Below, in pieces: positions 45,813 to 58,985 of a stretch of DNA of 64,000 nucleotides. The position numbers and the translations under genes were made by a program. The stretch is from positions 9,160,501 through 9,224,500 of the forward strand of contig JAXDDX010000003.1 of assembly GCA_034670405.1 (NCBI GenBank), written 5' to 3'. Each line of letters starts with the position of its first letter. The stretch's first letter is position 1. The notes under the pieces are model-generated. The model saw only the letters and a program-made list of their open reading frames with translations. It had not been told where the DNA came from and did not search any database. Origin of the DNA: Hoplostethus atlanticus (lineage: Eukaryota > Chordata > Actinopteri > Trachichthyiformes > Trachichthyidae).

Positions 45813-48120
45813 CAGAAAGGGAGGGAGAGGGGGATTGAGGGAGGGAACCACAATGACCACTCAGCCACAAGCTGCCAGGGACTACACAGGACCCCAAGCC
45901 TGGCACATGCACACAGCTCTCTCTGTGTGTCTATTCAGAAGGCAGACAAGCTGGGAAGGGCCGGATAAGCCTGCCTGTGACTCCACCAGGAAGAGAATCA
46001 ATAAGAGGGAATGTATTATTTCAGATGTAGCCAGACATAACCAGGGGCTGGGAGGAGAGGCAGGGCACCACTTGAGCACTCATTATGTTGTGTCGCATGA
46101 CACAGAGTGTGCGGTCACCTCTGGTGTACTCAGTGAATGGAGGAAGGAAATGCAAACCCACTAGTGGTTAGGCAGGCTATACACTAATTGGATTAAAGCA
46201 CTAATGAAAACCCAAACCCAAACCTGTATCTTCATCAACACAGCAACTCTAGAACTGATAGTAACTCCAGAAACCAATTGCAGAAATGGCGGACAATATT
46301 CACAATGGTCACCTTGTTTCCCTTGCTTGTTGGCACAGGAAAGTTGGCTGCAGCTGAACGTTTGGGAAACATCGCCAATCAGCGGTCAATTACGTACTAA
46401 TGTCACGCCTCACATACTAACACGGTCCGAAATGAACACCCACCAAGCACCAAATGCCAGTAAAATGTGTCTTTGCCAATAAATCAACAAAGGTCACCGA
46501 CCACACTGGCCAGTAACATTTTTGATAACTCCTCAGTTATATACACCCTTTGGTCTTTGTCTGTTCTCAAACTTTGTCCCTGCTGACCGTGCGCCAATCA
46601 AATCAAAGCAAAACAATGGCTGTGTTTCAAACAGGCTCCTGATTGGCTGCCTGTTATGCAGGCTCTACACAAAACAGTAGTGGCTAAACTTAACGTTGTT
46701 CCCATGTGGCAACACATAGCAGATGCAAGGCCACCAGAAAGAAAAAAAGTAAAGAAAATTTGCACTTTCTTCATTGAATGATGTTTCACACTTGGCTTTA
46801 TACATTATATAGGTATGGTGACAGATGTATATGTATATTTATTTATTTAGTTTATCAGTTACTGGCAGTTACTTTCAGACACTGCATCCTGATGTCCCGT
46901 CTTTCACTGCAACACCTACAGCTCACAGTCAGATTGGCCATCAGACAACAGCACAGTGATGTGGCTGTCAGCAATCTGAAAAATGTGTGAGTTTATCATC
47001 CTCACTGCATGACCAGTGAAACTGATCATGATCACTATCATCATATGATCACTGATTATATCATATACTTCGCTCAAGTGATTTCTTATGATTCAAGTAT
47101 CAAATGTTGGCTTTTTTTTTCCCCCAGGGCTTATTAATGTAAATTCGATACGTAAAAGACACTGAATTTTGATACTTGCCCTAAACAATAGCATTGTTCA
47201 ATAGGCTTTCTCTCTTTACAAAACGTTTGTTTTGTAGATGTTCAATTCAAAGAAAAAAACATCATTCTACAATTGCGCTCCTCAATGATATCAATTTTAT
47301 ACTTTGTCCTTGTCAATAGAATGGGTGATGTTCTGTGATGTGCTGCCTTCCTGCTACACAATGTTTCCTCTTCTTAGTGGATAAGACCATGTTGTGACTA
47401 CTAGTGAAACTGACCTTGGGCAAAGAATCTCTCGCTATCTACACAGACAAGTGCTACCTTAATTATTTAATTTCATCTCTCTGATGTGTGTATCTATAAA
47501 ATGGAAACTATGCTTCTGACTGAATGCACCAGACTGAACCCCTTTGATCATAACACAAGACTCATCTTTGCTCCACTGTGGAAGGAGTTCATTCCTTTTA
47601 TTCCCTTTAAAGTGCCATTATTAACAAAAAGCCAACTCTTAAAATAAGCAGCTCAATATAAGACTGTCATGTTAAAATTTTCTTCAGATGTTTAAAGAAA
47701 AATCTATGATTAGGAGTGCTAAATATGACTTTATAAGCAGCGTACTTAATATCTGTGCTCGAGGCAATGCTCTCATTCAGTTCCAATCTCAAACGGGGTA
47801 TAAAGAATGTCAGTTTTCTCCCAGGGTTAGGAAGTGTTGTTCCACGACCATGACAAATTTGATACACTAGTAGCATGTTGGACAGCAGTGTTATTCAAGG
47901 CTATCTCCTATATCCCTCATTAATCCATGCCACATCTAATTGTGCTAAGCCATAACAGCAGGCCATTTGCATTCATGCTCTTCCAAAATATTTCCAGGTC
48001 CAAACTAATTAGAGATGCTGCTGACAGCCTACATGAAGCTGGGTAGCACCAGTCAAGCCCTTCAGACAAAGCTGCACTGGCTGAGTCACGCCCGGTGGAG
48101 CATTTCAACACTGGACTATA

Positions 48121-48632
48121 CACTCACCGGCCACTTTATTAGGCTCCTCCAAACAGCAAATTATCTGGCTGCAAATAAATATATAAAGCATGGAGACATG
48201 TTGAGGTGGTTTAGTTTTTTGTTGGAGCAAACTGCGTGATGAATGTGCAAGATGCGTGATCAAAGCGACTTTGACCTGTGGTATGATTGTTGGTGCCAGA
48301 CGTGGTGGTTCCAGCATCTCAGAAACAGCTGCTCTCCTGGGATGTTCACATACTACAGTCTCTAGAGTTTACAGAGAATGGTGCAATAAACAAAAAACAT
48401 CCAGTGAGCGGCAGTTCTGTGGCCAACATCTTGTTAATGGGAGAGTTCAGAGGAGAATGGGCAGACTTGTTCAAGCTAAAAGAAAGGCCACAAATGCTCA
48501 AATAACAAATGCTCTTTACAATAGTGGTGTACAGAAGGGCAGCTTGTTGAATCCATGTCGCAAAGAATTCAGGCTGTTCTGGGGGCAAAAGTGGGTCCTA
48601 CCCAGTACTAGATAGATGTACCCAATAAAGTG
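48121..48632 (+). mobile_element. Internally deleted Tc1/mariner element
   Basis: The left end CACTCACCGGCCACTTTATT is preceded by TA. The right end is recognisable as TGTACCCAATAAAGTG but its outermost bases are lost. Inside, the N-terminal transposase region (GGSSISETAALLGCSHTTVS and RVYREW) is followed directly by the last codons (SMSQRIQAVLGAKVGP) in another frame. The whole catalytic core is deleted. Confidence 0.88.
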
Positions 48633-50759
48633 ATGTTCTTAATGGAGAATAGCCTTTTACATTTGTCTTTCACTAGAATGTTTAAAACATCCTATGTGTT
48701 GTGGCATTAGGGTGAGGTTGGGGGGAAGGGGTTTGGATGAGAGGGTCAGGGCAGGGTTATCTTCTCACCTCCAATGTGTATTGCATACCTCCTGTTATGT
48801 TTCTTAAAGAATAAATAAAAAAAATCTTAGTTTAAGAAAAAGGCTCTGCTCCAAACTTTGTGATTCACTAATAAAACACTTTTGGTGACGCAACAAATTT
48901 ATACTCTTACCAGACAAGAAATGACTCAAATGTTCAACAACCTGTTGCGTCTGGCAACAGGCTGCTAGGCAAAATGTTCTTGTTTACTGTTAGTGTGTAA
49001 TGTTATGTGTTGATATTTTTCTCCAATTTCTAGGCATGAAGTGTGCCAGTTAAATGTTCAGCCCTATGTGTTTAAATTGCATTGCAATTTCAGTGCTCTT
49101 GATCATAGCACACCAGCAATGATTTGTTTGAAATAACAATAAATATGCAAAAGATGAGTGTGCTACTGTCATCAAAACACTAATGAAGAAGCTGAATCCT
49201 ACTGTCTCTCCACAATCTGGACATAGCTGTCATTAACAAATAGCAAGGAAAGCCCAAGGTAGTGCTTTGCACTCTTTGAGACAGACTGACTAGGCGTGGT
49301 CTGTCTTCAAATGGCTCCACTGAGAGCGACAGATGGCACAGAGGCACCTTATGACATAACATGAGCTCCCACACACCTTGTTGTCCAATCAGAGGCTGGA
49401 CAGTAAAAATAGATGTTGAGACAAGGCTGGCCTCCAGAGAGTTGAGCACTCTATTCCACTGGGCTAGAATCTCCTGAGACATCTCCACAGAAAGACTAAC
49501 ACAGTTAATATCAACAAAACACGTCAGTCCAGTCCTGATGGCTCGGATTGGTCTAATACATCTTGGTCTCTCTTTCATTCTCTCTCTATCACCCTCTTTG
49601 ATTGCTTGCTCATTATACATACCGCAGGGTTTCTCAGTATGTGCCAGTTACCAGCTAATTGGCCTGGATTAATATTCCATTATCATTAGCTAAATTTACC
49701 TTTTATGGTTTTCAAGTGCTCTATCTCGATCCCACACATGGTTGCGATACATACAGATGATTTACATTCACTTTTTCACTGTCAAACTTTGAATGAAAAC
49801 AAAACCTGATGTTTTGAGACAGTTGAAAATACCATTTTTACATGCAGGAAAATATATGCTGATGACATTATTTTGCACTATTAAAATTAATTCCATTTGG
49901 CATGACTTGCAGGATGTGTATTTGATTGGTAGCAGAACTTCATGCAATACAGTTACAGATAGTATTTTTAGATTGCTATAAAAGTATATAAAGGTAACAG
50001 AAAGCAACTAATAGGGGAATTGTAAAGCAGTCAAATTGTTAAGAAGGAAACATTAAGGAATCAATATAGGTAAAATTCCCAATCACAATTCAATTCCAAT
50101 TTGTAATTCCACCATAAAAGATGAGAGGAACATTTGCTATGTTTACGTGCACAGAGAATTCCATTCTTAACCCAGTTACTGAAGTAAACTTTTTAAACGT
50201 CATAACGCAGAATAACCCGGGTAAGCTCATACTGCAATTATATTTGCAGTATATACTTATAGTATGTACTTAGTATAAACTTCAAATTTAAGGAATCAAC
50301 GCTTCCAGTGCATTTGGGCCCTAACTCCTTTCACTTTTGGTTTTCGTCGTGCTAACTGAGACTCGCAAAGTGTTATGGGTACATCTTAATGTTTGAAAAA
50401 GTAAATGAAAGTCGCACACTTCCATTTGCACTGCACAGTTATAGGGCAAGTTCGATTTAGTGGTCAGAGCGGGCTAATTGTTTTATGTGAGCCAGTATTT
50501 GGTAGGGGGGCCTCTGTCAACAACATGTAATTTGAGTAAAACTAAAGTAATACATTATGCATGATTTTAATCCATCAGTCCTGGGTGTAGGTCAGAGGAG
50601 GGAAGGTAGAGACAGAAAACAATGTCAGGAAAAGATAAGGCAGGATATTTGGATCTTTATTTTTCAAAAGAAGAAAAGTAGGATGTGTGCTAGGTTTAGA
50701 GCCGACCGATACTGGATTTGTGGGTCCGATATTTAGTAAAAGAATTCTAAAATTGACGG

Positions 50760-52200
50760 GTGACAAATTAAAGGAAAAACTAGCATAAAGTGTCTTAGTA
50801 AGATGTTGGGCCACCACAAGACGCCAGAACAGCTTCAATACGCCTTGGCATAGAGTCTACAAGTCTCTGGAACTTTTTGATGATGGTGGTGGAGAGCTCT
50901 GTCTAACACGTTGGTCCAATATCTCCCATAGCTGTCCAACTGGGTTGAGATCTGGTAACCGCTAAGCCATAGCATACGATTCACATCATTGTCACATCAA
51001 ACCATTCAGTGATCCCTTGCACCCTGTGGATGGGGGCACTGTCATCCACTCCCATCAGGATAGAAATGTTTCATCATGATAAAGGTGATCACTCAGAATA
51101 ACTTTGTATTGATTTGCAGTGACCCTTCTTTCTAAGGGGACAAGTGGGCCGAAACTATGCCAGGAAAATGCCCCCCACAGCATAACAGAGCCACCAGACC
51201 CCCTCACTGTAGGGGTCAAGTCAAGTCAAGTCAAGTCTATTTGTCACATCTAGTAGATACAGCAGGTGTGTTCCATACAGTGAAATATGTACTTACAAGC
51301 CCTACCTACAGTGCAAAAGACACTAGAATCAAAATTAAGTAGAATAATAACAATAAAAATAAATATATAAAAAAAAGAGTATATATAAAGTGCATGATTA
51401 CAGGCTGACAAATAGTGCAGTTGTGTATAGTTGAAGGCAATAATACACAGTACATACGAGATGTAAATATCAAAAAATAGTATAAGTATAAGTCCAGGAT
51501 GAATGGCAGGGGTGGGTGGTAGAGTCAGTGCAGGTTAGGGATGGAGTAGATCGACCAGGATGCCATCGATCAGCTGTTCAGCAGTCTTGTGGCTTGGGGG
51601 TAGAAGCTGTCTCAGAGCCTGTTGGTCCAAGAGCCAATGGCCAGGTAATGTTTGCCCGACGGTAACAGAGCAAACAGTCTGTGGGCTGGGTGACTGAGGT
51701 CTTTGGTGATTTTCAGGGCCTTCCTCTGACACCACTTGGTATAGAGGTTCTGTATGGCAGGTAGCTCAGCCCCAGTGATGTACTCGGCCGTCCGCACCAC
51801 CCTCTGTAGCGCTTTGCGGTAAAGGGCTGTACTGTTACCATACCAGGCGGTGATGCACCCATCAAGGGTCAAGCATACAGGCGTGTACCGTTCTCTTGGT
51901 GTACACCACATATGCACTCGCCCACTTGTCGAGAATATAGTGAAGGATGACTCATCTGACCATATCACTTTTCACACCTCTGTAGACAAGTGGTTTTTGC
52001 ACCACTGAACTCTCAAATGTGCATTTGTCTTTGTAATGAGGTTTATGCACTGCAACCTACTATAATTACTATAATATCCCTCTCTATGTAGTTGTCGACA
52101 GACTGTTCTTGCTGACAGTCTGATCACGTCCTGCACTGACATTCTCAGTCACCTGAGAAAGAGTTGTTCTTCTGTTTTTCCTTACAAAGTGGCAAAGCAG
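50760..52200 (-). mobile_element. Tc1-like element, decayed, interrupted by a LINE
   Basis: The minus strand carries Tc1 transposase pieces: MIWSDESSF near 51935-51968 with the first catalytic aspartate, and PDLNPVGQLWEIL near 50925-50965. The residue after NPV, normally glutamate in NPIE, is glycine, so the triad is broken. Sequence just left of the insertion and just right of it is contiguous when the insert is removed. Terminal repeats were not confirmed, so borders are approximate. Confidence 0.82.
51221..51865 (-). mobile_element. L2-type LINE 3' fragment inserted in the Tc1 element
   Basis: The minus-strand frame reads CITAWYGNSTALYRKALQRV, then SHPAHRLFALLPSGKHYLAI, a C-terminal region seen in many fish LINE copies. 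The element ends in ACTTG repeats at 51216-51237. GGGTCAAG stands at both borders (51213-51220 and 51866-51873), a likely target duplication, although the tail repeat makes one side ambiguous. It is a 5'-truncated copy of 645 bp. Confidence 0.8.
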
Positions 52201-54989
52201 CTCCCTCAAGCGAGCCAGAAACAGTTATACCGGAAGTGAGGTGATTCTGCCTCCCAAAGAAAAGCAAAAATTTTAAAATAATTAAAATGATGAAATAATA
52301 ATTATTTTTATTAGGTAATATTGATATAAATATATGGGGTGAACAAGATTTTTTAGAAAACTATATATATATTAAATGTATATTATACAATATCTATTTA
52401 ATTCAATATAGAGTCCCCCTTAAATAAATTCACTGTGCACTTTGTATTACTCAAAAAACTGCAACACATGCTCATCAAGATGACTGGAGGAAATTATTTT
52501 TTATTCTGGCTGGCTTGACACTGGTAGGAGAACCAACATGAAAATGCTGAAATGTGCTCATTTTCCATTTTATTAGTATTACTATTATCATTTTCTTTTC
52601 TTTGATTTAGGATTTTACACAATTGTCAGTGCATCTTTTGATTAAATGAAGCACTTAGTCCTGAAATTGTTTTGTAATAGGCCAATACTATACACCATTA
52701 AATAAAAGTAATAGACGATTAGATACAAGTTGAAAATACAGTTAAAGAAAGACTGACTGTACCATTGATTTTTAAATAGTTTTTGGGGTTGTTTTTTTTT
52801 GACTCCTCAGAATCATGTTATGTATATTATGTAAAGTGCCACTACGCCCTCCTCCATCTGAGGCCCAACCTGCTTGCGTTGACTAATGGAAAGACCATTT
52901 GCCTGTTTGCCAGCTTGAAAATTGAAAATGGCAATTGGAAAAAAAAACATTACTAGTGCTACAGTAAAAAAATTAATCATCATCATTTAACAATTACATT
53001 TAATATAGTTTGTAATAATGTAGAATTGAGGCTGTAAAATGCCAGACACAGATTCTTCAGTTCTATCACTATAATCAGCAGACTATTGATAATTGTGGGA
53101 ACTGATATTGTGTGACTTAGGACCAGTGTCTAACAGACAGCTGTAGTGCTAAAGACATGCTTGTGGGAAGTGCTGGTCATGGCTCTGACTATTGCTTTGC
53201 GTAAATTGAAAGTCTGTTAAAAGCAAACCACTAATTTGCCCACAGTTGTAATATTTTCAGCTTCTAGTACTCTGACACTCTGAACAATAAAATCATGCAC
53301 TTTGGACATGCAGCCGTAGAATGGTCAAAATTATTTTTTTGTGAACTTCCCCTTTCATCTTGTCTACGCAACCACATTCCATTAAACATGCTGCATCTCT
53401 CAAAACCACATGGGAAACAAATTAAGTACAGCAGGAAGATTATTCTAAACCTAAGACTTAATATTTCACGCAGTGGAGAGATGCAACATGGAGTCCTATC
53501 TGAGGAAAATGTCAGAGGAACACAACTGCCAAGCACACTTTTGCACACACATCCACACCTTTGCATACCAAACTCCACGCCCCTTACAGGTTACAATTTC
53601 CTTTAAACATTATTTAATTATTTATGTTACAAATTATACAACCCCTGACAATGTCACTATTTTTTATGAAACCTCCCAATTCCAGTTTTTCTCTGAACTG
53701 TTCTTCAACTGATCTAATTCCACTAATCTAATTCCATTTTCCATGTCCCATGGGAAACAGTGAAGCCATGGTATAAACCAACTCCGCTCTCTTCACTGGC
53801 TTGGTCCCATCACTATGACTGTTTGTGAGATAGTATGATATGTCTCAGATGGCCTGCCATCAGCCTTTGAACTCTATGGCATCCATGGAAAGAATGCAAG
53901 ATGGGGTTCATGACACATCCGGCTTCACTTGGCCAAGACAGTGAGGGGGCTTTCAGGCAGCGGAAGTCAATGAGTCATACTGAGTAGAGACAATTCAGGG
54001 AGGAGGGTGAGAGACATGGTAAGAGACCAAGAGAGATAGGATGCATAACGTACAGTGTAAACTAAAAAAAGTTGGTATGATTTTTGTCTTTTCACTTTCT
54101 GGTCTGTTTAAGACAACAAATGATGTTACACCTTGGAGTGCCATGATGGCTCACCAAGCGAAGTTGCATACCATATACTCGCAACATCATGTCTCTCATA
54201 TCATCATTAAGTCTGCTACTAAACGCAAAAAATAAATTGGATTTCACGTAATATACTCAATGGCTGCAAAAAGACAGGGATATGATTAGAAACACAAAGG
54301 AAATGACAGCTACATATATGCTAAAAGTAGAGCCTGTTAAGTTTGCTCATGGCACGCAAAAATCTGAAGTATTCAATAGTTACAAGGGGTCCCTGCAAAA
54401 TAGGTGTTCTAAGTAAACCCATACTTGCAAAACCTGTGCAGAAATGGTCCTAGATAAAAGGTTCACATTTATCAAACAGGGTTTTTCTGGCTTAAAATTA
54501 GTCTTTGGCAGTGCCCCTGTCATGATGGCCTGAATGATATCATACATCAGTAGAATGGGCTGTATTCATTTAAGGGTATCTGCAAGTTTCATCAAGTTAA
54601 ATCTAATACCTAATATCTAATGCAAATTAAAATTAACTATAAGACCTATTACGCCACTGAAATGAAAAAACACCATTGTCCTAACAGAGTAGAGGTCTGC
54701 ATGACTGGGCTGATTGCTCACTAGAAATAACATAATAGCGCACCAAGAAACCACAACATCTTAAACTGGAGTTAAAGGCTGTATTTAACAGTATTCAAAA
54801 ACTTTTGATTTGATTTAGGTAATCAAATTCAAGACATTTTACGACTATTTCAGTCCTGCACACAGCCTAAGTTTGTTGCCAAATGCTTTGGGAGTCAACA
54901 CAGTTACATTTCCCCTTGTTTTTTAGCTGGCTGTGTTGTTTTCCCCAAAAACACCACAACAAGCTCAGACGGTGGTGTCCAATCATCTA

Positions 54990-55112
54990 CCATGGAGGGT
55001 CAAGAGTCTGCAGGTTTTCCTTCTAGCAGCTGATTTCACTGACTGGCACAAGTCACCTGGTGTAGTGATTGGTTGGAAGGAAAACCTGAAGACTCTTGGC
55101 CCTCCATGGCAC
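54990..55112. repeat. Fold-back repeat (hairpin)
   Basis: CCATGGAGGGTCAAGAGTCT followed by GCAGGTTTTCCTTC is mirrored by GAAGGAAAACCTGAAGACTC followed by TTGGCCCTCCATGG. Arms are about 35 bp with a loop of about 50 bp. Probably part of a MITE. Confidence 0.75.
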
Positions 55113-55878
55113 AAGATATCTCACAGCTCAGTACCAGCCATGACGTCAAACCTGTAGGCTATGCAGGCAGTAATCATCAAAACAGCAAAACCCTCGTCAT
55201 GTCTCACAGTGGGATTTTACCATTTCTGAGTTATTTATCACACAAATCATATTAGCACTTAATCATATATGTGAGCAGCACAATGTTTCTAAGATCCTAC
55301 ATTAAACTATACAGCTGTAGGCCTATGCTTGGATAACATGGCCCAAGAGATGTACAAAATATTTCATAAAATCATTATAATCATAATCCCTTGTAAAATG
55401 CGTTGCCTCATAATCTGTTCACACTTTTTTTTTTAAACTAGCTACAATAGGATATGCTTAATAGTGTTCCATCTTTGGGGAAGTAGGCTAGCTCTCTTTT
55501 CTGTTTCTGTGTTGCAACTCTGAGCACCAGGCAACACTTCATTATTCATGAGGCTCATCTGCCTATAAAAGGTTGAGTCAGCCAAACAAGGCGCATGTAA
55601 GTTGGCGTATATGGAGCAGAAATACGAACACTCACCAGCTTTACAGTACAAATATTTGGGAATTAAATTATCAAAACGACTCCTTGACCTTTCATTAATT
55701 GCTAATATCTTTCTGAACTCTTGATTGATCAATGAATGTGGTTCAAAACTTTTTACTTGGTAGCACTGGTGTACCCAATCCTCTTGTTACTCTGAGTCAC
55801 TGATTATGCAAAAAGACCGGCGGGAGTAATGTTAAGACTGGCATACACTCGGAGCAAAGGAGCAAAAACAATATAAAA

Positions 55879-55986
55879 ATGTCCTGTTGTGCTCTTGGCT
55901 GTCAAAACAGAAAGAGCCGGAATCGAGAACTTCATTGTAGACTACCGTCAGAAAAAAATGGATTTGAATCAAACCGTACACACTAA
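55879..55986 (+). pseudogene. THAP zinc-finger N-terminal fragment
   Basis: The 35-codon frame MSCCALGCQNRKSRNRELHC followed by RLPSEKNGFESNR has the start of a THAP domain: the C...C pair with CALGC, a basic stretch, then RLPSEK, which in the family is usually (R/H)(F/L)P. It stops before the second zinc ligands (C..H). THAP domains occur in host regulators and in P-type DNA transposons; this looks like a truncated mobile-element or retrocopy remnant. A first exon cannot be excluded. Confidence 0.5.
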
Positions 55987-56093
55987 GAAATGCTAGGTTT
56001 TTTTACCTAGACATTTTTCTAGGTTATATTTGTCTAATGACTTGAGTTTTTCCAAAGTGTAGACCCTAGGTGTCTCAATAAGATACACATATA

Positions 56094-56506
56094 CACCGAT
56101 CAGCCATGACATTAAAACCACCTGCCTAATATTGTGTAGGTCCCCCTCGTGCAGCCAAAACAGCTCCCGTCGAGGCATGGACTCCACAAGACCTCTGAAG
56201 GTGTCCTGTGGTATCTGGCACCAAGATGTTAGCAGCAGATCCTTTAAGTTCTGTAAGTTGCGAGGTGGGGTATCCAGAGCAGAGATGCTCTGACCCAGTC
56301 GTCTAGTCATCACAGTTTGGCCCTTGTCAAAGTCACTCAGATCCTTAAGCTTGCCCATTTTTCCTGCTTCCAACACATCAACTTCAAGAACTGACTGTTC
56401 ACTTGCTTCCCAATACATCCCACCCCTTGACAGGTGCCGTTGAAACGAGATAATCGATGTTATTCACTTCATCTGTCAGTGGTTTTAATGTTGTGGCTGA
56501 TCGGTG
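56094..56506 (-). mobile_element. Internally deleted Tc1/mariner element with both ends intact
   Basis: The ends CACCGATCAGCCATGACATT and, inverted, CACCGATCAGCCACAACATT are flanked by TA (56092-56093 and 56507-56508). The 413-bp element retains the beginning of transposase on the minus strand ([25 protein letters not shown]) joined to the C-terminal end (VESMPRR), with the catalytic core missing. The frame runs through the junction. Confidence 0.92.
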
Positions 56507-57082
56507 TATGTCTGGCCATTTAGTTTGATCATACACCCACTGACAGGAGGGAAGGGAGAAGGGATCTGGCAGGTTAGTTCCATCAGAAAGGGTGAATCTG
56601 TGTAAGATATTTTGTCTTGAGCAGACAAACCATTATAATATTGCGACCAAGTTTCTCTACGAGACATGAAGACATGACGTTTTTTTCTCACTAGTTAGCT
56701 AGCTAAGCACAAAATTCTGTATAACTCTGTAGCACTTCTGCAACCAGTTAGTGTGCATGCACGGCAATGTTTGCAAACACTGGGATTGGTCTATATCAAA
56801 ATATTAGGGGAAATAGCAAAAGTGCATTACTAGCAAAATGGCTACAGTGCAAAATACAGCATTCATTGACACTGTTCCTAGAAAAGACAGTTGCCTACAT
56901 TAATGCAGGACTCAAAACGAATGGCATCCTGACATCTCCGAGACAACAAAAAATGCATTTGGGATTGTCTGAATTGTTTATGGAACACATTTGGGGAAGT
57001 AGGACACACGTCCTTCTTTGTTATCCTGTGTTCTAGAGCAAAGTAAACTACATCCTAAACATAAATGTAGGTGTCAGGTAAT

Positions 57083-57245
57083 GGATTGTTACCTCCGTCA
57101 AAAAAATGTTTTTAACCCTGCTAGTTTGTCTGTCTGTCACCCAGCAGGATACGTTAAATAATATAAATTTGGTGGATGACTCGATTATGGTGATCCGGAT
57201 GTGGGATTTCCACCATCAGACAATTATTGTATTTTAGCCATAACT
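57083..57245 (+). repeat. Interspersed repeat family A, copy 3
   Basis: GTTACCTCCGTC, TTTGTCTGTCTGTCACCCAG CAGGATACG, then GGTGATCCGGATGTGGGATT follow the same order as the copies at 6376 and 41375. Confidence 0.6.
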
Positions 57246-58947
57246 ATTAAACCAACAGAGAAAGAGACTTGATTCTAAATCTTAAGGGTATTGCAGGGTC
57301 AAGAAATCAACTTCACTTAAAATGTAAGTGATAGGTGCCTTCTAGTTGAACTTTTATAGCATGAGTCAAGTGAGACCAGTAGTAAAGGTAAGTGACAACT
57401 ACAAGTTACATTCCATTCCTTCCTGAGCGAATCCTGTTCCCATTTTCGCATTGACAAATATGAAATAATTTCTCATACTTTACTAAGGCCATTGCAGATT
57501 GGTGTTTTTTAAAAGATACAGCTGTAAGATATAGTCTAAATTTCACTGCAAGTAAACCTTGTAAAGACCCAAGCTCATCTTAAGGAAACCATCAGGGGAT
57601 GGCATGCAGAAATGGAACTGTTACCATCGCCTGCTGATAGCCTACTTAGCCAGCTATCTAAACTGACAGTCACCAGCTTTTAGACTCTGAATGCTCTACT
57701 TTGTCAAACAGCAAGAATTCTACCACCTCTGCTAGAGAAAATAGTAACTCAAAATAAAAGTACAATTTTGCCAAATTTCCCCCTTGAAGACAAAAAAGCG
57801 GTGCCCTACTGTTTAGAATGTTTTAATTATGAAAAAACATACAAAGAAAAACATTGCTAGTACTGCAACAAAAATTTCTGAATTCAGATTGTTTGCGTGC
57901 ACTTCAGAACAACCTGAATTGTATTTCAGTATGGTTTTGCCACTATATTTAGGAAGGTTAAAGGCACTGATAGGACACAGACATAGCTGCCACGGGACAT
58001 CATGGTCTGATTAGGCTGAATTTGTTTTCCATGTCACACAACTTAAATTCAGATTGCATATGCATCCAAATGGTCACCTCTAAGATAGGCCACCTGTCTT
58101 CTTAACATCTTTGACAGCTTTCAATACAGAGGTCCATTTGGGGAACAGTATGCTGCTTGGAAAATACACGTGGCTCTAATTTTAAAATAATAATACTAAT
58201 ATACTACTATAATTTTGAACAAGGGCTTTCCAATGATATAAACAACAGCAGTATTTCTCCAGCTTACTGCAGAGTGGTCAAGCAGCACTGAGGTAAGCAC
58301 TGGCGGCAAGAGAGGGTGTAATGTCCTTTTCATTACTCATTCATTATTCATCGGGAACACAACAGCCTTGCATGTGCTGTCCAAATAGAAAAGGTCAAAG
58401 TGGCTGTGAAGATCTCAGATTACACGGTGTTAAAATGATTTCACTTTGGCTTTAACATTTAGAGTTTTCAATACTTATAGCCTGATACAACCCCCCCCGA
58501 ACAGTCATCCATTAACATTGGCTGTCCTTGTGAATAGTAGTGATTATGGATAGGAATTATTAAACAAGATGAATTAATCACTGTATGACATACTAGCCAA
58601 CAATAGAAATAATAGACAGCGAAATTATAAGAGTTGTGAAAACAAATTTCCATGGCTTATGAATAAAAATTGCAATTCATATATTTCATATAGCCTACAT
58701 TAGACTTACTAGGGGGGGATTCATCTCCTGGTTTTACAGGAGTTAGATATTTTTGGTGTACATGTCAATTATGTGTCTGTTTTAGGCATCTTTCTATTTT
58801 TGGACTAGTCGATTATATAACTGATTAATCTGCAGTGAAATGAGGCTAAGTTCCCATCCTTAGTAATATCACTTGCTAATTCTTCTTTTCTTTCCAGTAC
58901 TCATACTTCTGCCACACGTACACATATGTATGACCAACTTAATAATA

Positions 58948-58985
58948 ATTTTATACTTTATTGATCCCTATAGTGAAATGAAGTG
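58948..58985 (-). mobile_element. Possible LINE 3' tail
   Basis: TTATACTTTATTGATCCCTA is the reverse complement of a GGATCAATAAAGTATAA tail like that near 28990. Only this end remains. Confidence 0.4.

Noticed and set aside
53264-53606. ORFs of 103-104 codons on both strands
   Set aside because: Fully overlapping opposite frames with no recognisable motif and no splice or start context; likely chance.
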